Shown here: one piece after another, positions 8,737-18,730 of the stretch | Layout of the letters: every line of letters starts with the position of its first letter | Numbering within the stretch: position 1 is the stretch's first letter | NCBI GenBank assembly: GCA_013001885.1 | Contig: JABDLD010000064.1 | Coordinates: forward strand, 62,001 to 126,000 | Source: Lysobacterales bacterium | Lineage (GTDB): Bacteria; Pseudomonadota; Gammaproteobacteria; Xanthomonadales; SZUA-36 | Direction: 5' to 3' | Length of the DNA stretch: 64,000 nt | Notes under the pieces: generated by a model | Database searches by the model: none | Seen by the model: the letters and a program-made list of their open reading frames with translations, nothing else | What the model was told of the DNA's origin: nothing | Position numbers and translations under genes: made by a program

Positions 8737-11700
8737 AGGCTCCAACAGCAGTTCGGCAATCAAGTGGGTCCGCGAGGATCTGGACGAATGCCTTGCGAAC
8801 GTCAGGGAGCACCTGGAAGCATTTGCTGACAACATGTCTCAGCGTGATCCGCTGATCGCAGTGCAGGAGGAGCTCGAGCAGCTCAATCTCACTTTTCTGA
8901 CGATGGAACAGAGCGGCGCCAGCATCCTGACCGATGAGATGATCGCTGTCGGCGGCCATATGCTGCACAACGGAAATGCAAATTGTGAGGAATCGCTCAA
9001 TGCGCTGACCGATGCTGTTATCGTACTGCCCTCCTACCTGGACCGGCTCCAGGCCGGTCACGAAGACCTGCCGATCCTGCTTTTACCTACCCTGAATGAG
9101 CTCAGGGCGACCTATGATGAAAAACTGATGTCGGAGGGCTCTCTGTTTGCTCCCGAGCTTGATGTCATTGTTCCTGAACTCAGCGGCAGTGAAGCGGATG
9201 CGATTGCAACATCCGATTTCGATGCCTTTGCCCGGCGTATTCGCAGCCAGTACCAGGGCGCCCTCCTTGGTTGGTTGAAAGAGCAATCCAAAAATGACCT
9301 GATTCTGCCCATGCAGGAAGTTTGCCGGACGCTGTACATACGCCTGGGCCGCAACGAACTGCGGCGCTTGTGGTGGATCGCCGAAATGGCTATGCGCGGA
9401 CTGCGTGACGGCGCTATTGATAATGATCTGCCGCTGCGGCGCCTTTTCGCCCGACTCGATCTCTCTCTGAAAACCATGGCGGAGCACGGCGAGAAAGGGC
9501 TTTCTTCCGACACGATCACCGCACTGTCCCGCGCCTTGCTTTTCTATGCGGCGCAGGCGCGACCGGGCAGTAAAGGCACCGACCTTCTGCGTGAACGGTT
9601 CAAGCTCGAAGAGCTGATTCCGGATCGTGACGCCCTGCTGCGGGCACGCGGCGCCGTCACCGGAAGAGACGCCGGGCTGTTCCAGTCGATCGGTGATGCC
9701 GTGCGTGAAGAGTTGAGCCAGGTCAAAGACACGCTGGATATGGAGCTGCGAACCGGGCGCGTCGACGCGGAGCAACGCGACCACAGCAAGAATTCTTTAC
9801 GCCAACTGGCGGATACTCTGAATATGCTCAATTTGCCGGTTCCGGCAAGAGCGGTTGAAGACCTGCTGCCGGCGCTGGAAAGCACCGACGGCGTGACCAA
9901 CATGGACCTTGATTCACCGCTGCTGGCGCTGGCGCAAAAACTGCTCGAGGTCGAGGCCATTCTCGATACCCACATTCGCTTGCTCGGCGAGCCGGTCGAG
10001 GCGGAAAAAGGCAGTGACTTGATTTCTCTGCCGCCGCAGGAGCTGAGGCACATATTCAGCCAAATGCTGGATGAGTGCGTCAGCGACCTGCATGAAGTAC
10101 AGGAAGCCGTCAGGAAACGTCTCGGCGGCGAGGCGGAGGCGGATTATCTGCGGCCGCTGGAGCGTATCTCGGGGGCGCTTGGCGTCGCCTCGCTGCAAGA
10201 GATTGCCAGCCTGACCAACAAGCTCGGGCGTGTTTTGAACGCATCCCTGGGAGCACTCGGTAAGAGCGAACAAAACCAGGTCGAAAATCTCGACGCGATA
10301 ACGGACGCGATCGCCGCACTCGAACTTTACCTCGCCGGTTGCCGCGATGAACAAAACAGCAGCCTGCAGTTCATCGAAATAATGCAGCAGAGGCTCGACG
10401 GCCTTGCGGAAGCCAGCTCGAGCGGCGAGCCGGTTCCGGCAACGACCATCGTGCTTCCGGAGAGGCCGGAACCGCCGCCAGCGGCCAGTCCGACTGTATC
10501 GGCTCCCGCAGCCGGCGCGCCTGACATTGACCCGGCGATGCTGGGCATATTCCTCGAGGAGTTTGATTCGGTGCGCGGCCAGCTTCGACAGAATTTTGCT
10601 GCATGGATGGATAACCCGGAAGACGAGAAGGTCGCTACCGAGATCAGGAGAGGGTTTCACACCCTCAAAGGCAGCGGCCGCATGGTGGGTGCCGTTGAAA
10701 TCGGTGATTTTTCCTGGCGCATCGAGGAACTGCTGAACAAATTCCTGGAGAATCGGATTTCGTTCAGCCAGGCGGTAGGCGATACGATCAGCCTGGCGAT
10801 TGCGTCGCTCGATGACCTGCGTGCGCGCCTGCTCGGCGAAGACAGCGAGCTTGAAGAGTCCGGCATCAAGAGCCTTGGCAATTATGCAAGACTGCTGGCC
10901 GGAGGAACGGTTCCCAACCCGAAAAAACTTCAGGGCGCCCTGCCGGCCTCTTTGCTCAGCCGTATCGGTACACAGGCTGATCTGGCCGGGCCTCCGCCTG
11001 CACAAACTCCGGATGAATCACCGTCCGGCGAGGAGACGCCACCGGCACCGGATGGGGATCCGGCCCTGCAGGAAATCATGGTCACTGAAATCCGAGACTG
11101 CGTTGCCGATCTGAAAACTTTTGTAGAGGGCCTTGCCGCCGATGCAAAACAGCCCGTCTCGCGTGACCTGGTGCGCGCTGTGCATACGCTGGCCGGGACT
11201 TTCGCCATGGCGCCCGTCGGCCAGGAAAGCAAAGTCGCCCGGGCACTGGAAGGCTACCTGGAAACGCGCATTGACAACGACCGGCCCGCTTCAGAAGCAG
11301 CCGTGACGGCTGCCCAGACCTGTCTGCACCGGTTCCAGCAGCGGCTGTATATTCTCGAGCAGGGCCACAGCCCCGGCTATCCGCTTGATGATGAAGAATT
11401 GCTGAGCGAACTCGCCGGGCTCGCAACCCCCGATGCACAGATCACGCCGGAAAAAGCGCCTGCGACTGATGCTCCTGAATCGGCTGCCGAGCAAAAACCG
11501 GAAGAGAAAGCTGTACCGCAGGAAGATACACAGCAGGAAGCTGGCGCCATCAAGATCGAGAAAGGCAGCATCATTTCCATCTTCCTCGAGGAAGCCGTGG
11601 AGGTACTGGAACGCTGCGATACGCTGCTCAACACCTGGCGTGACAAGCTTTCAGATCGCAAGCTGGTGCAGAACCTGCAACGGGAGATCCATACATTCAA

Positions 11701-14038
11701 GGGCGGCGCCCGCATGGCCGGCCTGGAGGGGCTTGGCGACCTCAGCCACGCCATGGAGACACTTCTCGAGCACATCGCTTCGAATCGGCTGGAGGCCACG
11801 GTTGCGGCCGTCCAGGCCCTGGAAGAGGGCTGCGACAGGCTGAACATCTGGGTTGAGCAACTGCAATCCGGAACTTTGCCGCAAACCGGCGATGCGCTGG
11901 AACGATTCGACCAGAAAACCGGGGCGCTGCACCTGCCGCAGACGGGCGAGTCGCTCGTAACTGATGAAGCGGTCGAGACGCTGGCCGCAGAAACGGAAAG
12001 CACCGACGTCGCATCTGAAGCGAAAACTCCGGCAGAAGCTCCGCAGCCACCCATTTCCGAAAAAGGGTCAACTGCTAAAGAGCCGCCGGTGCCCGCACCC
12101 AAACGGCGCGCCCGCAAAAAGACACCGGGGCGACGGCAACAGGAACGCGTCTTCAGAGACATCGAGGACCGTCCGATATCTGCGGGAGAAGACTCGGTTT
12201 CCGGATCTCAGATCCGGGTCGCTGCCGACCTGATGGACAAGCTGGTCAATTACTCCAGCGAGATCAGTATTTACCGTTCGAGGCTGGAACAACAGCTCGG
12301 CCACGTGCGTTACAACCTGAAAGAAGTCGATGTCACCGTGCAAAGGCTGAAAGAACAGCTGCGCAAGATGGACATGGAAAGCGAGGCGCAGATGATGTCC
12401 CGCTACCAAAAAGCGTCGACCAAGAACACGACCGAGTTCGATCCGCTGGAATTGGATCGCTTTTCCAACATGCAGCAACTTTCCCGGGCCCTGGCCGAGT
12501 CGGTCAGCGACCTGCTCAACCTGCATGAAATGCTCGACGATTCGGTTCGCCAGGCAGAAAGCCTCCTGACCCAGCAGTCCCGGGTCAGTACGGAAATGCA
12601 GGAAGGCCTGATGCAGACGCGGATGACTCCTTTCGGCAGCGCCGCGCCGCGGCTGCGCCGGGTCGTTCGGGCCGCCGCTGCAGAGACAGGAAAGCTTGCG
12701 CGGCTGCAGCTGCGCATGGCAGGTTCCAGCGACCAGCTCGATCGCAACGTACTGGAGCGCATCACTGCGCCGCTCGAGCACATGTTGCGCAACGCGATCG
12801 CACACGGAATCGAAATACCGAAAGTGCGGCGCAAGGCGAAAAAAGCCGAGGAAGGCAACATCACGGTCACCGTTGAAGCTGAGGCTACCGAATTCGTGAT
12901 ACGGGTTGAAGACGACGGCGCCGGCGTCAACCTGGATGCAATACGCAAGCGGGCGGTTGAACGCGGCTTGATGGATAAAGATGAGGATCTCGACAGGCAT
13001 CAATTGATGCAGTTCATCCGCAAGAGCGGATTTTCCACCTCCGATACGGTAACCGGCCTGGCCGGGCGCGGCGTCGGCATGGACGTGGTCAACAGTGAGA
13101 TCAAGCAAATCGGCGGCTCGATGGAGATCGACTCCGAGCCTGGCAAGGGTACCTGTTTCACCATCCGTATCCCGTTCAGCCTGGCCGTGATGCAGGCCAT
13201 TGCGGTGAATGTCGGTGACCGTGTATTCCAGGTCCCGCTAAACAGTGTCGCCGGCGTGACCCGCCTTTCGCCATCCGAATACGCGGCCCTATTGAAAAGT
13301 GAGACACCGACCTGTCAGTTCGCCGGAGAAGATTTTGCGTTGCTCGAACTCGAGCCGCTGCTGGATGCGCCTCCGTTACCGCTCGACAGCGGCAATGTCT
13401 CCCTGCTGATGATTCGCGCAGGCGACCACCAGGCGGCGTTCCGGGTGGCCGGCCTGCAGGGCCACCAGGAAGTCGTGGTCAAGCCCGTTGGCCCGCAAAT
13501 CAGCAGCATCCCCGGAATCCTCGGCGGCACTATCGGAGCTGACGGCCAGGTCATGATCATTCTCGACATGGGGCCAATCATTCGCCGCGGGCTGGAACGG
13601 GCCGAGCAGCCTCCGGAAGTGGTCGAGGAGCCGAAAGAAGTCACCCGGCAGCCGCTGGTCATGGTGGTGGACGACTCGATTACGATGCGCAAGGTAACCT
13701 CGCGCGTACTGGATAATCACTCCATCGAGGTGATGACTGCACAGGACGGTATCGATGCCATCGAGCAGCTGCGCGACCGGGTTCCGGACCTGATGCTGCT
13801 CGACATCGAAATGCCGCGAATGGACGGTTACGAATTGCTCGAGCACGTTCGGGCCGATGCGCGCTTACGGCATGTTCCTATCGTGATGATCACTTCGCGG
13901 GCAGGCCAGAAACACCGCAGAAAGGCGAGGGAAGCGGGCGCGAACGGATATCTCACCAAACCGTACCAGGAACCGGAACTGGTAGAAAAGGTAAGCGAAA
14001 TGCTGGACATTGATTTAATTCCCAGAAGGTCGGACTGA
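8726..14038 (+). CDS. chpA: ChpA/PilL-like hybrid histidine kinase with several Hpt domains
   Basis: A 1770-residue CheA-type kinase for twitching motility. From the N-terminus: a long helical region probably related to FimL (1-600), Hpt domains with His645 ([11 protein letters not shown]), His820 ([10 protein letters not shown], lacking the usual Lys) and His989 ([11 protein letters not shown]), a Pro/Glu linker, a dimerisation helix pair, the ATPase domain (N-box LRNAIAHG near 1352, GRGVGMDVV near 1446), a CheW-like domain, and a receiver from about 1642 with Asp1693 as phospho-acceptor. P. aeruginosa ChpA is about 2470 residues with eight transfer sites, so this version is shorter. The ATG at 8726 overlaps the pilJ stop by 11 nt. 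Confidence 0.92.
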   Translation: MMLEGSNSSSAIKWVREDLDECLANVREHLEAFADNMSQRDPLIAVQEELEQLNLTFLTMEQSGASILTDEMIAVGGHMLHNGNANCEESLNALTDAVIVLPSYLDRLQAGHEDLPILLLPTLNELRATYDEKLMSEGSLFAPELDVIVPELSGSEADAIATSDFDAFARRIRSQYQGALLGWLKEQSKNDLILPMQEVCRTLYIRLGRNELRRLWWIAEMAMRGLRDGAIDNDLPLRRLFARLDLSLKTMAEHGEKGLSSDTITALSRALLFYAAQARPGSKGTDLLRERFKLEELIPDRDALLRARGAVTGRDAGLFQSIGDAVREELSQVKDTLDMELRTGRVDAEQRDHSKNSLRQLADTLNMLNLPVPARAVEDLLPALESTDGVTNMDLDSPLLALAQKLLEVEAILDTHIRLLGEPVEAEKGSDLISLPPQELRHIFSQMLDECVSDLHEVQEAVRKRLGGEAEADYLRPLERISGALGVASLQEIASLTNKLGRVLNASLGALGKSEQNQVENLDAITDAIAALELYLAGCRDEQNSSLQFIEIMQQRLDGLAEASSSGEPVPATTIVLPERPEPPPAASPTVSAPAAGAPDIDPAMLGIFLEEFDSVRGQLRQNFAAWMDNPEDEKVATEIRRGFHTLKGSGRMVGAVEIGDFSWRIEELLNKFLENRISFSQAVGDTISLAIASLDDLRARLLGEDSELEESGIKSLGNYARLLAGGTVPNPKKLQGALPASLLSRIGTQADLAGPPPAQTPDESPSGEETPPAPDGDPALQEIMVTEIRDCVADLKTFVEGLAADAKQPVSRDLVRAVHTLAGTFAMAPVGQESKVARALEGYLETRIDNDRPASEAAVTAAQTCLHRFQQRLYILEQGHSPGYPLDDEELLSELAGLATPDAQITPEKAPATDAPESAAEQKPEEKAVPQEDTQQEAGAIKIEKGSIISIFLEEAVEVLERCDTLLNTWRDKLSDRKLVQNLQREIHTFKGGARMAGLEGLGDLSHAMETLLEHIASNRLEATVAAVQALEEGCDRLNIWVEQLQSGTLPQTGDALERFDQKTGALHLPQTGESLVTDEAVETLAAETESTDVASEAKTPAEAPQPPISEKGSTAKEPPVPAPKRRARKKTPGRRQQERVFRDIEDRPISAGEDSVSGSQIRVAADLMDKLVNYSSEISIYRSRLEQQLGHVRYNLKEVDVTVQRLKEQLRKMDMESEAQMMSRYQKASTKNTTEFDPLELDRFSNMQQLSRALAESVSDLLNLHEMLDDSVRQAESLLTQQSRVSTEMQEGLMQTRMTPFGSAAPRLRRVVRAAAAETGKLARLQLRMAGSSDQLDRNVLERITAPLEHMLRNAIAHGIEIPKVRRKAKKAEEGNITVTVEAEATEFVIRVEDDGAGVNLDAIRKRAVERGLMDKDEDLDRHQLMQFIRKSGFSTSDTVTGLAGRGVGMDVVNSEIKQIGGSMEIDSEPGKGTCFTIRIPFSLAVMQAIAVNVGDRVFQVPLNSVAGVTRLSPSEYAALLKSETPTCQFAGEDFALLELEPLLDAPPLPLDSGNVSLLMIRAGDHQAAFRVAGLQGHQEVVVKPVGPQISSIPGILGGTIGADGQVMIILDMGPIIRRGLERAEQPPEVVEEPKEVTRQPLVMVVDDSITMRKVTSRVLDNHSIEVMTAQDGIDAIEQLRDRVPDLMLLDIEMPRMDGYELLEHVRADARLRHVPIVMITSRAGQKHRRKAREAGANGYLTKPYQEPELVEKVSEMLDIDLIPRRSD

Positions 14039-14039
14039 T

Positions 14040-14585
14040 ATGGCCAGGCAAACCAGGACCCGAAAAAAGGTCGGCGCGAAGAAAGTGCTGCGCCGATCCG
14101 GCAAAAGCCCGGAAATTCACTGCATGCTGATTCCGGCTGATATGGAAACGCTGATCCTTCCTATCACGGCCATGGTCGAAGTCATTGACTTCAGCGTACC
14201 TCAGGCCATGGAAGGAGCGCCGCCCTGGCTGCTCGGACAAATCGATTGGGAAAGCCGGCAGGTTCCGGTATTCAGCTTCGGCGCGCTCATCAACGGATCG
14301 GATGCCGGTGAAGTCTCCGAGCGGTCGAAGATCATGATACTCAAGTCACTCTCAGACTCGGCCCGGCTGCCTTATCTCGGGCTGCTGCTGGCAGACCTTC
14401 CGCGGCCCACAACGATCAAGGAGAGCACGCTGGTAGAAACGGGGGACGAGAAAAAATCCCTGGGGGTGTTCAGCCGGGTAACGATCGAGGACCAGCAAGC
14501 CATTATTCCCGACCTGGACCGCCTCACACACCTGGTCACACATGCCACCTTCGGCGCGCTGCCCATCACTCAGCTGGACAGCTAG
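14040..14585 (+). CDS. ChpC-like CheW domain protein
   Basis: A 181-residue protein whose fold matches CheW: CMLIPADMETLILPITAM at the start, then WLLGQIDWESRQVPVFSF. It has a basic N-terminal tail of about 20 residues. Placed one base after the chpA stop (TGATATG), it occupies the position of chpC in other Pil-Chp clusters, where it is thought to feed extra receptors into the kinase. No CheB-like chpB lies between. Its 3' end overlaps the convergent rsmE by 4 bp. Confidence 0.78.
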   Translation: MARQTRTRKKVGAKKVLRRSGKSPEIHCMLIPADMETLILPITAMVEVIDFSVPQAMEGAPPWLLGQIDWESRQVPVFSFGALINGSDAGEVSERSKIMILKSLSDSARLPYLGLLLADLPRPTTIKESTLVETGDEKKSLGVFSRVTIEDQQAIIPDLDRLTHLVTHATFGALPITQLDS

Positions 14586-15310
14586 CCAAGATCGCCGGCC
14601 AGCGCCTGCACGATCGCAACAGCCGCCGGCGCCGCCGTTTCGGTTCTCAATATCCTTGGACCCAGGCTCACGAGCTGCATACCGCGGGACTGCATCAACA
14701 ACTGTTCGGCCTCGCTGAATCCGCCTTCCGGGCCAATCAGGACCTGGACGGTTCGCCCCAGTGGCGCCCTGGCCAGAGGTTCCGGAGCCCCGGGTGCAAG
14801 CACCAGGCTCAAACCGGTGGCTGGCCTGGCCAACAGCTCTTCCAGGTCCAGCGGTTCATGCACCTGCGGAATTACGGCGCGTCCGCTTTGTTCACACGCT
14901 GAGATGACAACACCCTGCCAATGCGCGAGTCGTTTCGCCAGCTTGCTTTGATCCAGCCTGACCTCGACCCGCTCGCTGATCAGGGGCTGAAAAGCGCTCG
15001 CGCCAAGTTCGGTGCATTTCTGAAGGGTCTGATCCATACGCTCTCCCCGGCTTAGCGCCTGGACGACGGTGATCCCGACGGCAGATTCGGCAGCCGCCGG
15101 CAAGCGGCTAAACAGCCTGAGACTGATTTCCTTCCGGTCGGCCCGCACCACCTCGGCCGCGTAGTCCCGGCCGTCGCCATTGAAAAGCACAACGGTCTGG
15201 CCGGCGTTAACGCGCAGCACCCGGGCAAGGTAATGGGCGTTTCCCCCTTCGAGGATCAGCTCACGTCCAGACTCGAGCGCCTGCGGGGTATAAACACGAT
15301 GTATACGCAC
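14582..15310 (-). CDS. rsmE: 16S rRNA (uracil1498-N3)-methyltransferase RsmE
   Basis: RsmE methylates N3 of U1498 in 16S rRNA of the 30S subunit using SAM. The 242-residue protein has the N-terminal PUA-like region (RVYTP, HYLARVLRV) and the SPOUT knot motifs VLIGPEGGFS and LGPRILRTETA. Length and motifs are standard. It is divergent from the next gene by only 41 bp and convergent with the chpC-like gene. In many relatives rsmE sits beside gshB; here the Pil-Chp operon separates them. Confidence 0.94.
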   Translation of the reverse strand: MRIHRVYTPQALESGRELILEGGNAHYLARVLRVNAGQTVVLFNGDGRDYAAEVVRADRKEISLRLFSRLPAAAESAVGITVVQALSRGERMDQTLQKCTELGASAFQPLISERVEVRLDQSKLAKRLAHWQGVVISACEQSGRAVIPQVHEPLDLEELLARPATGLSLVLAPGAPEPLARAPLGRTVQVLIGPEGGFSEAEQLLMQSRGMQLVSLGPRILRTETAAPAAVAIVQALAGDLG

Positions 15311-15351
15311 TTTGATATCATTCCCTATCTTTAACCAGGCTGCAAAATGTA

Positions 15352-16113
15352 ATGGAATCTTTTTTGAAGTCTGCGCTGGCGGCAGCGCGCGCAGCGTCAG
15401 TCGAAATCCTGCGTTTTTACCGCGGTGATTTCGAAGTGGAGCTCAAGGCTGACCAGACACCGGTGACAGTGGCGGACCGAAGAGCTGAAGAGATCATCCG
15501 CGGGATGCTGCTGGCGGATTTTCCGGATCACGGCTTCTTCGGGGAAGAAGGCGGCATGCAGCACGAAGACGCCGATTACCTGTGGCTGGTTGACCCCATC
15601 GACGGAACCAAGAGCTTTGTCGGCGGCTATGGCATGTTCTCCACCCAGATAGCCTTGATGCACCGGAACCGCCTCGTGTTGGGGGTATCCTCCGCCCCCG
15701 CCGCCGGTGAGGTAGCCTGGGCCAGCCGGGGCTTGGGCGCCATGCTGGATGGTGTTCCGATGCGAGTCAGCGCCAAAACTTCGCTGGCCGAAGCATCGGT
15801 CTCAACCGGCAACCTTCAATCAATGGCACGCTCAGCCCAATGGGCCAACCTCGGAAGAATTTTTGCGCAGGTAAACAGAACAAGGGGTTATGGCGACTAC
15901 TACCACTATCATCGCCTGGCCGCCGGCCAACTGGACGCGGTGATCGAGTCAGATGTCAACATCCTCGACATTGCCGCCCTCAGTGTGATCGTTGAAGAAG
16001 CGGGAGGCGTATTCACCGATCTCGAAGGCCACGCGCCCGGCCTGCGGACGACCTCCGTTCTTGCTGCCGCGCCCGGCCTTCACGGCCAGCTGCTGGATTT
16101 GCTCAATGAATAA
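15352..16113 (+). CDS. Inositol-monophosphatase family phosphatase (possible histidinol-phosphatase HisN)
   Basis: A 253-residue lithium-sensitive-phosphatase fold enzyme. Metal ligands are visible as Glu65-Glu66 in FGEEGG, Asp81 and Asp84 in DPIDGTKSF, and the late Asp in NILDIAA. Such enzymes dephosphorylate inositol monophosphate, histidinol phosphate or related small substrates; the sequence looks more like HisN-type than SuhB-type, but this is not decisive. The stop overlaps the nudE start by 8 nt. A second family member, cysQ, lies two genes downstream. Confidence 0.82.
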   Translation: MESFLKSALAAARAASVEILRFYRGDFEVELKADQTPVTVADRRAEEIIRGMLLADFPDHGFFGEEGGMQHEDADYLWLVDPIDGTKSFVGGYGMFSTQIALMHRNRLVLGVSSAPAAGEVAWASRGLGAMLDGVPMRVSAKTSLAEASVSTGNLQSMARSAQWANLGRIFAQVNRTRGYGDYYHYHRLAAGQLDAVIESDVNILDIAALSVIVEEAGGVFTDLEGHAPGLRTTSVLAAAPGLHGQLLDLLNE

Positions 16114-16666
16114 AGAAAAAACGTTACCTCTGGTCCATAGCCGGCAAGATCGCGATGCGCGGGAAATGTACCGGATAGAACAAATCGACCTGGAATTTTC
16201 AAACGGCGAGCGCCGTTTGTACTACCGAATGAAAACCCGCGGGCTTGGTGCGGTCATCATCGTCCCGATGCTGGACGATAAAACGGTGCTGCTGGCGCGC
16301 GAGTATGCCGCGGGACTGCATCACTACGAGGTTGGATTGCCAAAAGGCCGCCTGGAGGAAGACGAGTCGATTCTCGATGCAGCGCAGCGCGAATTAAAGG
16401 AAGAAATAGGCTACGGCGCCAGGAACCTCGAAATCCTGACCAAGCTCAGCCTGGCTCCGGGGTATATGACCCACATTACGCACATCGTCCTCGCGCGTGA
16501 CCTCTATCCAGAAAAGCTGGAAGGGGATGAGCCGGAAGAGCTCGAGGTCGTGCCCTGGCAGATCTCTGATCTGACCTCACTGACCGATCGGGAGGACTGC
16601 ACCGAAGGAAGAACCATCGCCGCCCTGTATATCGCCAGGGACTATCTAAGGAAGGAGAGTAACTAA
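16106..16666 (+). CDS. nudE: ADP compounds hydrolase NudE
   Basis: A 186-residue Nudix hydrolase that in E. coli cleaves ADP-ribose, NADH, Ap3A and other ADP-containing metabolites. The Nudix box is complete at GLPKGRLEEDESI...RELKEEIGY, and the N-terminal region includes the FSNGERRLYYRM strand pair. The start ATG lies inside the end of the preceding gene, and the TAA overlaps the cysQ ATG by one base (TAATG). The nudE-cysQ pair is common in gammaproteobacteria and fits nucleotide-waste clearance. Confidence 0.92.
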   Translation: MNKEKTLPLVHSRQDRDAREMYRIEQIDLEFSNGERRLYYRMKTRGLGAVIIVPMLDDKTVLLAREYAAGLHHYEVGLPKGRLEEDESILDAAQRELKEEIGYGARNLEILTKLSLAPGYMTHITHIVLARDLYPEKLEGDEPEELEVVPWQISDLTSLTDREDCTEGRTIAALYIARDYLRKESN

Positions 16667-17493
16667 TGACTGAAAGCGACCTGGGCGTATTTGCCGAAGC
16701 CATTGCGGAAATTGCCGTTGAAGCGGGAAAAGCGATCATTGAAATTTACAAGCAGGATTTCGAAGTCACCCAGAAAGACGACGAATCTCCGCTGACACAG
16801 GCAGACCTGGCCAGCAATCGCATCATTTGCGACGCCCTCGCCCACCTGACTCCCGACACGCCCATCCTGTCCGAGGAATCCTCCGATATCGACTGGGACG
16901 CGCGGGCGGACTGGACGCAATACTGGCTGGTCGATCCGCTGGACGGCACCAAGGAATTCATTGACCGCAACGGTGAGTTCACCGTGAACATCGCGCTGAT
17001 CCGCTATCACAGCCCCATCCTGGGCGTCGTTCACGTCCCGGTCACCGGAACCACCTATACCGGCCTGGTAGGTAAATGGGCCAGCCGCCACGACAAGGGC
17101 GGAGCGATGGAACATATCCGCATTCGTAAACCGTGTGCCGACCCGGTAGTGGTGGTCGGCAGCCGCTCTCATGCCAATCCAAAGCTGCAGGAATTTCTGG
17201 ACAGAATCGGAGACCACGAACTGGTAAGCATGGGCAGCTCGCTCAAGTTCTGTCTGTTGGCGGAGGGCAAAGCCGATTTCTATCCCCGTCTCGGCCCCAC
17301 CTCGGAGTGGGACACAGCTGCGGCACACGCAGTTGTCCTCGCCGCCGGCGGAAAGATCATTACGCTGGATGGAAAGCCCTTGCGCTACAACCTTAAAAAG
17401 TCCCTGCTGAACCCGGAATTCCTTGTAATAGCGGATTCCAGCAGGGATTGGCTAAGTCTGTTTTCAGATTACAGGAGCAAACGTCAATCTTGA
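16666..17493 (+). CDS. cysQ: 3'(2'),5'-bisphosphate nucleotidase CysQ
   Basis: CysQ removes 3'-phosphoadenosine 5'-phosphate formed during sulfate assimilation, giving AMP. The 275-residue enzyme has the magnesium/lithium site residues Glu70-Glu71 (SEESS), Asp90 and Asp93 in DPLDGTKEF, and the late SEWDTAAAHAV motif. It is coupled to nudE by a one-base overlap and is the last gene of the three-gene unit; a promoter and terminator for the next unit follow directly. Confidence 0.93.
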   Translation: MTESDLGVFAEAIAEIAVEAGKAIIEIYKQDFEVTQKDDESPLTQADLASNRIICDALAHLTPDTPILSEESSDIDWDARADWTQYWLVDPLDGTKEFIDRNGEFTVNIALIRYHSPILGVVHVPVTGTTYTGLVGKWASRHDKGGAMEHIRIRKPCADPVVVVGSRSHANPKLQEFLDRIGDHELVSMGSSLKFCLLAEGKADFYPRLGPTSEWDTAAAHAVVLAAGGKIITLDGKPLRYNLKKSLLNPEFLVIADSSRDWLSLFSDYRSKRQS

Positions 17494-17519
17494 CGGGATC
17501 GGCCTTGAGCGTGTATAAA
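17490..17519 (+). promoter_or_regulatory. Putative sigma70 promoter at the end of cysQ
   Basis: TTGACG at 17490-17495 and TATAAA at 17514-17519 are separated by 18 bp, each matching five of six consensus bases. The -35 box overlaps the last codons of cysQ. Transcription would start near 17526, just before an AT-rich leader and a strong hairpin terminator, so it could make a short RNA or drive the DUF6776-erpA unit by read-through. Confidence 0.5.
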
Positions 17520-17525
17520 CTTACC

Positions 17526-17618
17526 AGTTCTGGGGTCTTGCCAAATAACGATAACTATAATCTTCGAATAATAATCAGAACGTGCAGGGAATAAGCGGCT
17601 TCGGCCGCTTTTTTGTTT
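17526..17618 (+). ncRNA. Candidate short terminated RNA or attenuated leader
   Basis: If the promoter at 17490 is used, the transcript would be about 90 nt, ending at the hairpin at 17593-17618. GTTCTG at 17527-17532 can pair with CAGAAC at 17576-17581, closing an AT-rich loop, and the terminator stem follows 11 nt later. No match to a known RNA family was recognised. It could be a small RNA or an untranslated leader of the following operon. A perfect TATAAT at 17556-17561 has no good -35 partner. Confidence 0.3.
17593..17618 (+). terminator. Intrinsic terminator directly before a start codon
   Basis: A 7-bp stem, AAGCGGC/GCCGCTT (17593-17599 with 17604-17610), closed by the extra-stable TTCG loop, runs into a T-rich tail (TTTTTTGTTTT). 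The next gene's ATG is at 17620, directly after the tail. Confidence 0.8.
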
Positions 17619-17619
17619 T

Positions 17620-18324
17620 ATGCGAAATTTCAATCTGAAAAAACCCGGGTTCATCGAAGCCATGGTTGTGACCGTCGTGGTTGCCGCCAGCCTGTTTTTT
17701 GTTGTCTGGCACCTGGCCACCACCCGGATCGTTCCGGAGACCGAGGACCTGCAGGGACAGGTGGGATTTTTGTCGGGCGAACTGGCCGTATTGAAAAAGC
17801 GCATGGAGCAGACCCAGGCCCGGCAGGTGGTGCTGGAGCAGGAAACCGAAGTTTTGCGCCAGGCCAACCGGCTGCTGCGGGAGCACGAAAGCGAGCGCCA
17901 GGCCGAAATGGGCAGCCTGCAGTCGGAACTGGACTTTTTCCGCAGACTCGCAGGTACCGGTGGCACCCAGTCCGGACTGGATATCTACCGGGTAGAAATT
18001 TCGGCCACCGATTCGGACCGGGTGTTCCGGTTCGTCCTGACACTCACGCAGAATATAAGGCGCGCGTCCATTATCAGCGGCCAGGCCCGGATTGAAGTCG
18101 AGGGCACGATGGATGATCGCCCCGAAAAGCTTGCCTGGTCTCAAATCAGCGACCCGGAGACACCGAAGCCGGCGTTCCGGTTCAAATATTTCCAGCAGCT
18201 CGAAGGTTACTTGACCCTGCCCGGCGGTTTCAGCCCGACACGGCTTCTGATCACGCTGGAATCTGAAGGACAGCGCAAGCCTGCCAGCCGGGGTTATAAT
18301 TGGAGTCAGTTGGAGAATCATTGA
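17620..18324 (+). CDS. DUF6776-like membrane-anchored coiled-coil protein
   Basis: A 234-residue protein with a short basic N-terminus, one membrane helix at about 15-35, a coiled coil rich in Glu, Gln and Leu from about 40 to 110, and a C-terminal beta-rich domain. It resembles the uncharacterised family found near erpA in Pseudomonas (DUF6776); function unknown. The membrane helix suggests a periplasmic domain attached to the inner membrane. The ATG at 17620 follows the terminator T-run and has no ribosome site; the ATG at 17662 would cut off the basic tail before the helix. erpA starts 31 nt after its stop. Confidence 0.68.
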   Translation: MRNFNLKKPGFIEAMVVTVVVAASLFFVVWHLATTRIVPETEDLQGQVGFLSGELAVLKKRMEQTQARQVVLEQETEVLRQANRLLREHESERQAEMGSLQSELDFFRRLAGTGGTQSGLDIYRVEISATDSDRVFRFVLTLTQNIRRASIISGQARIEVEGTMDDRPEKLAWSQISDPETPKPAFRFKYFQQLEGYLTLPGGFSPTRLLITLESEGQRKPASRGYNWSQLENH

Positions 18325-18355
18325 ATTTACAGCCGACTGGCACCATAGTGAACCG

Positions 18356-18727
18356 ATGGAAACGTTGACCGACCTGCCCACCTTCAACGACAACCCGATG
18401 CCCGGCATCGTGTTCACGGACGCTGCTGCCCGAAAGGTCCAGGAGTTGATCCTGGAGGAAGGCAATCCGGACCTCAAATTGAGAGTCTATATCTCCGGCG
18501 GCGGTTGTTCGGGATTCCAGTACGGGTTTTCATTTGACGAAGAGCAGGCTGACGACGATATCGCCGTGGAAAATGACGGCGTCACCTTGTTGATCGACCC
18601 GCTCAGTTTCCAATACCTCATGGGCGCTGAAGTAGATTATTCCGAGAGCCTTCAGGGGGCGCAGTTCATCATTCGCAATCCCAATGCAAGCACCACCTGC
18701 GGGTGCGGCTCGTCCTTTTCTGTCTAA
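18356..18727 (+). CDS. erpA: Iron-sulfur cluster insertion protein ErpA
   Basis: A 123-residue A-type carrier that hands [4Fe-4S] or [2Fe-2S] clusters to apoproteins such as the isoprenoid enzymes IspG and IspH. The three ligand cysteines are present: Cys51 in [12 protein letters not shown], and Cys115 and Cys117 in TCGCGSSF near the C-terminus. There is a short N-terminal extension before the usual [10 protein letters not shown] start of the fold. It is followed 3 nt later by the GTG of nudC. Confidence 0.95.
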   Translation: METLTDLPTFNDNPMPGIVFTDAAARKVQELILEEGNPDLKLRVYISGGGCSGFQYGFSFDEEQADDDIAVENDGVTLLIDPLSFQYLMGAEVDYSESLQGAQFIIRNPNASTTCGCGSSFSV

Positions 18728-18730
18728 CCG

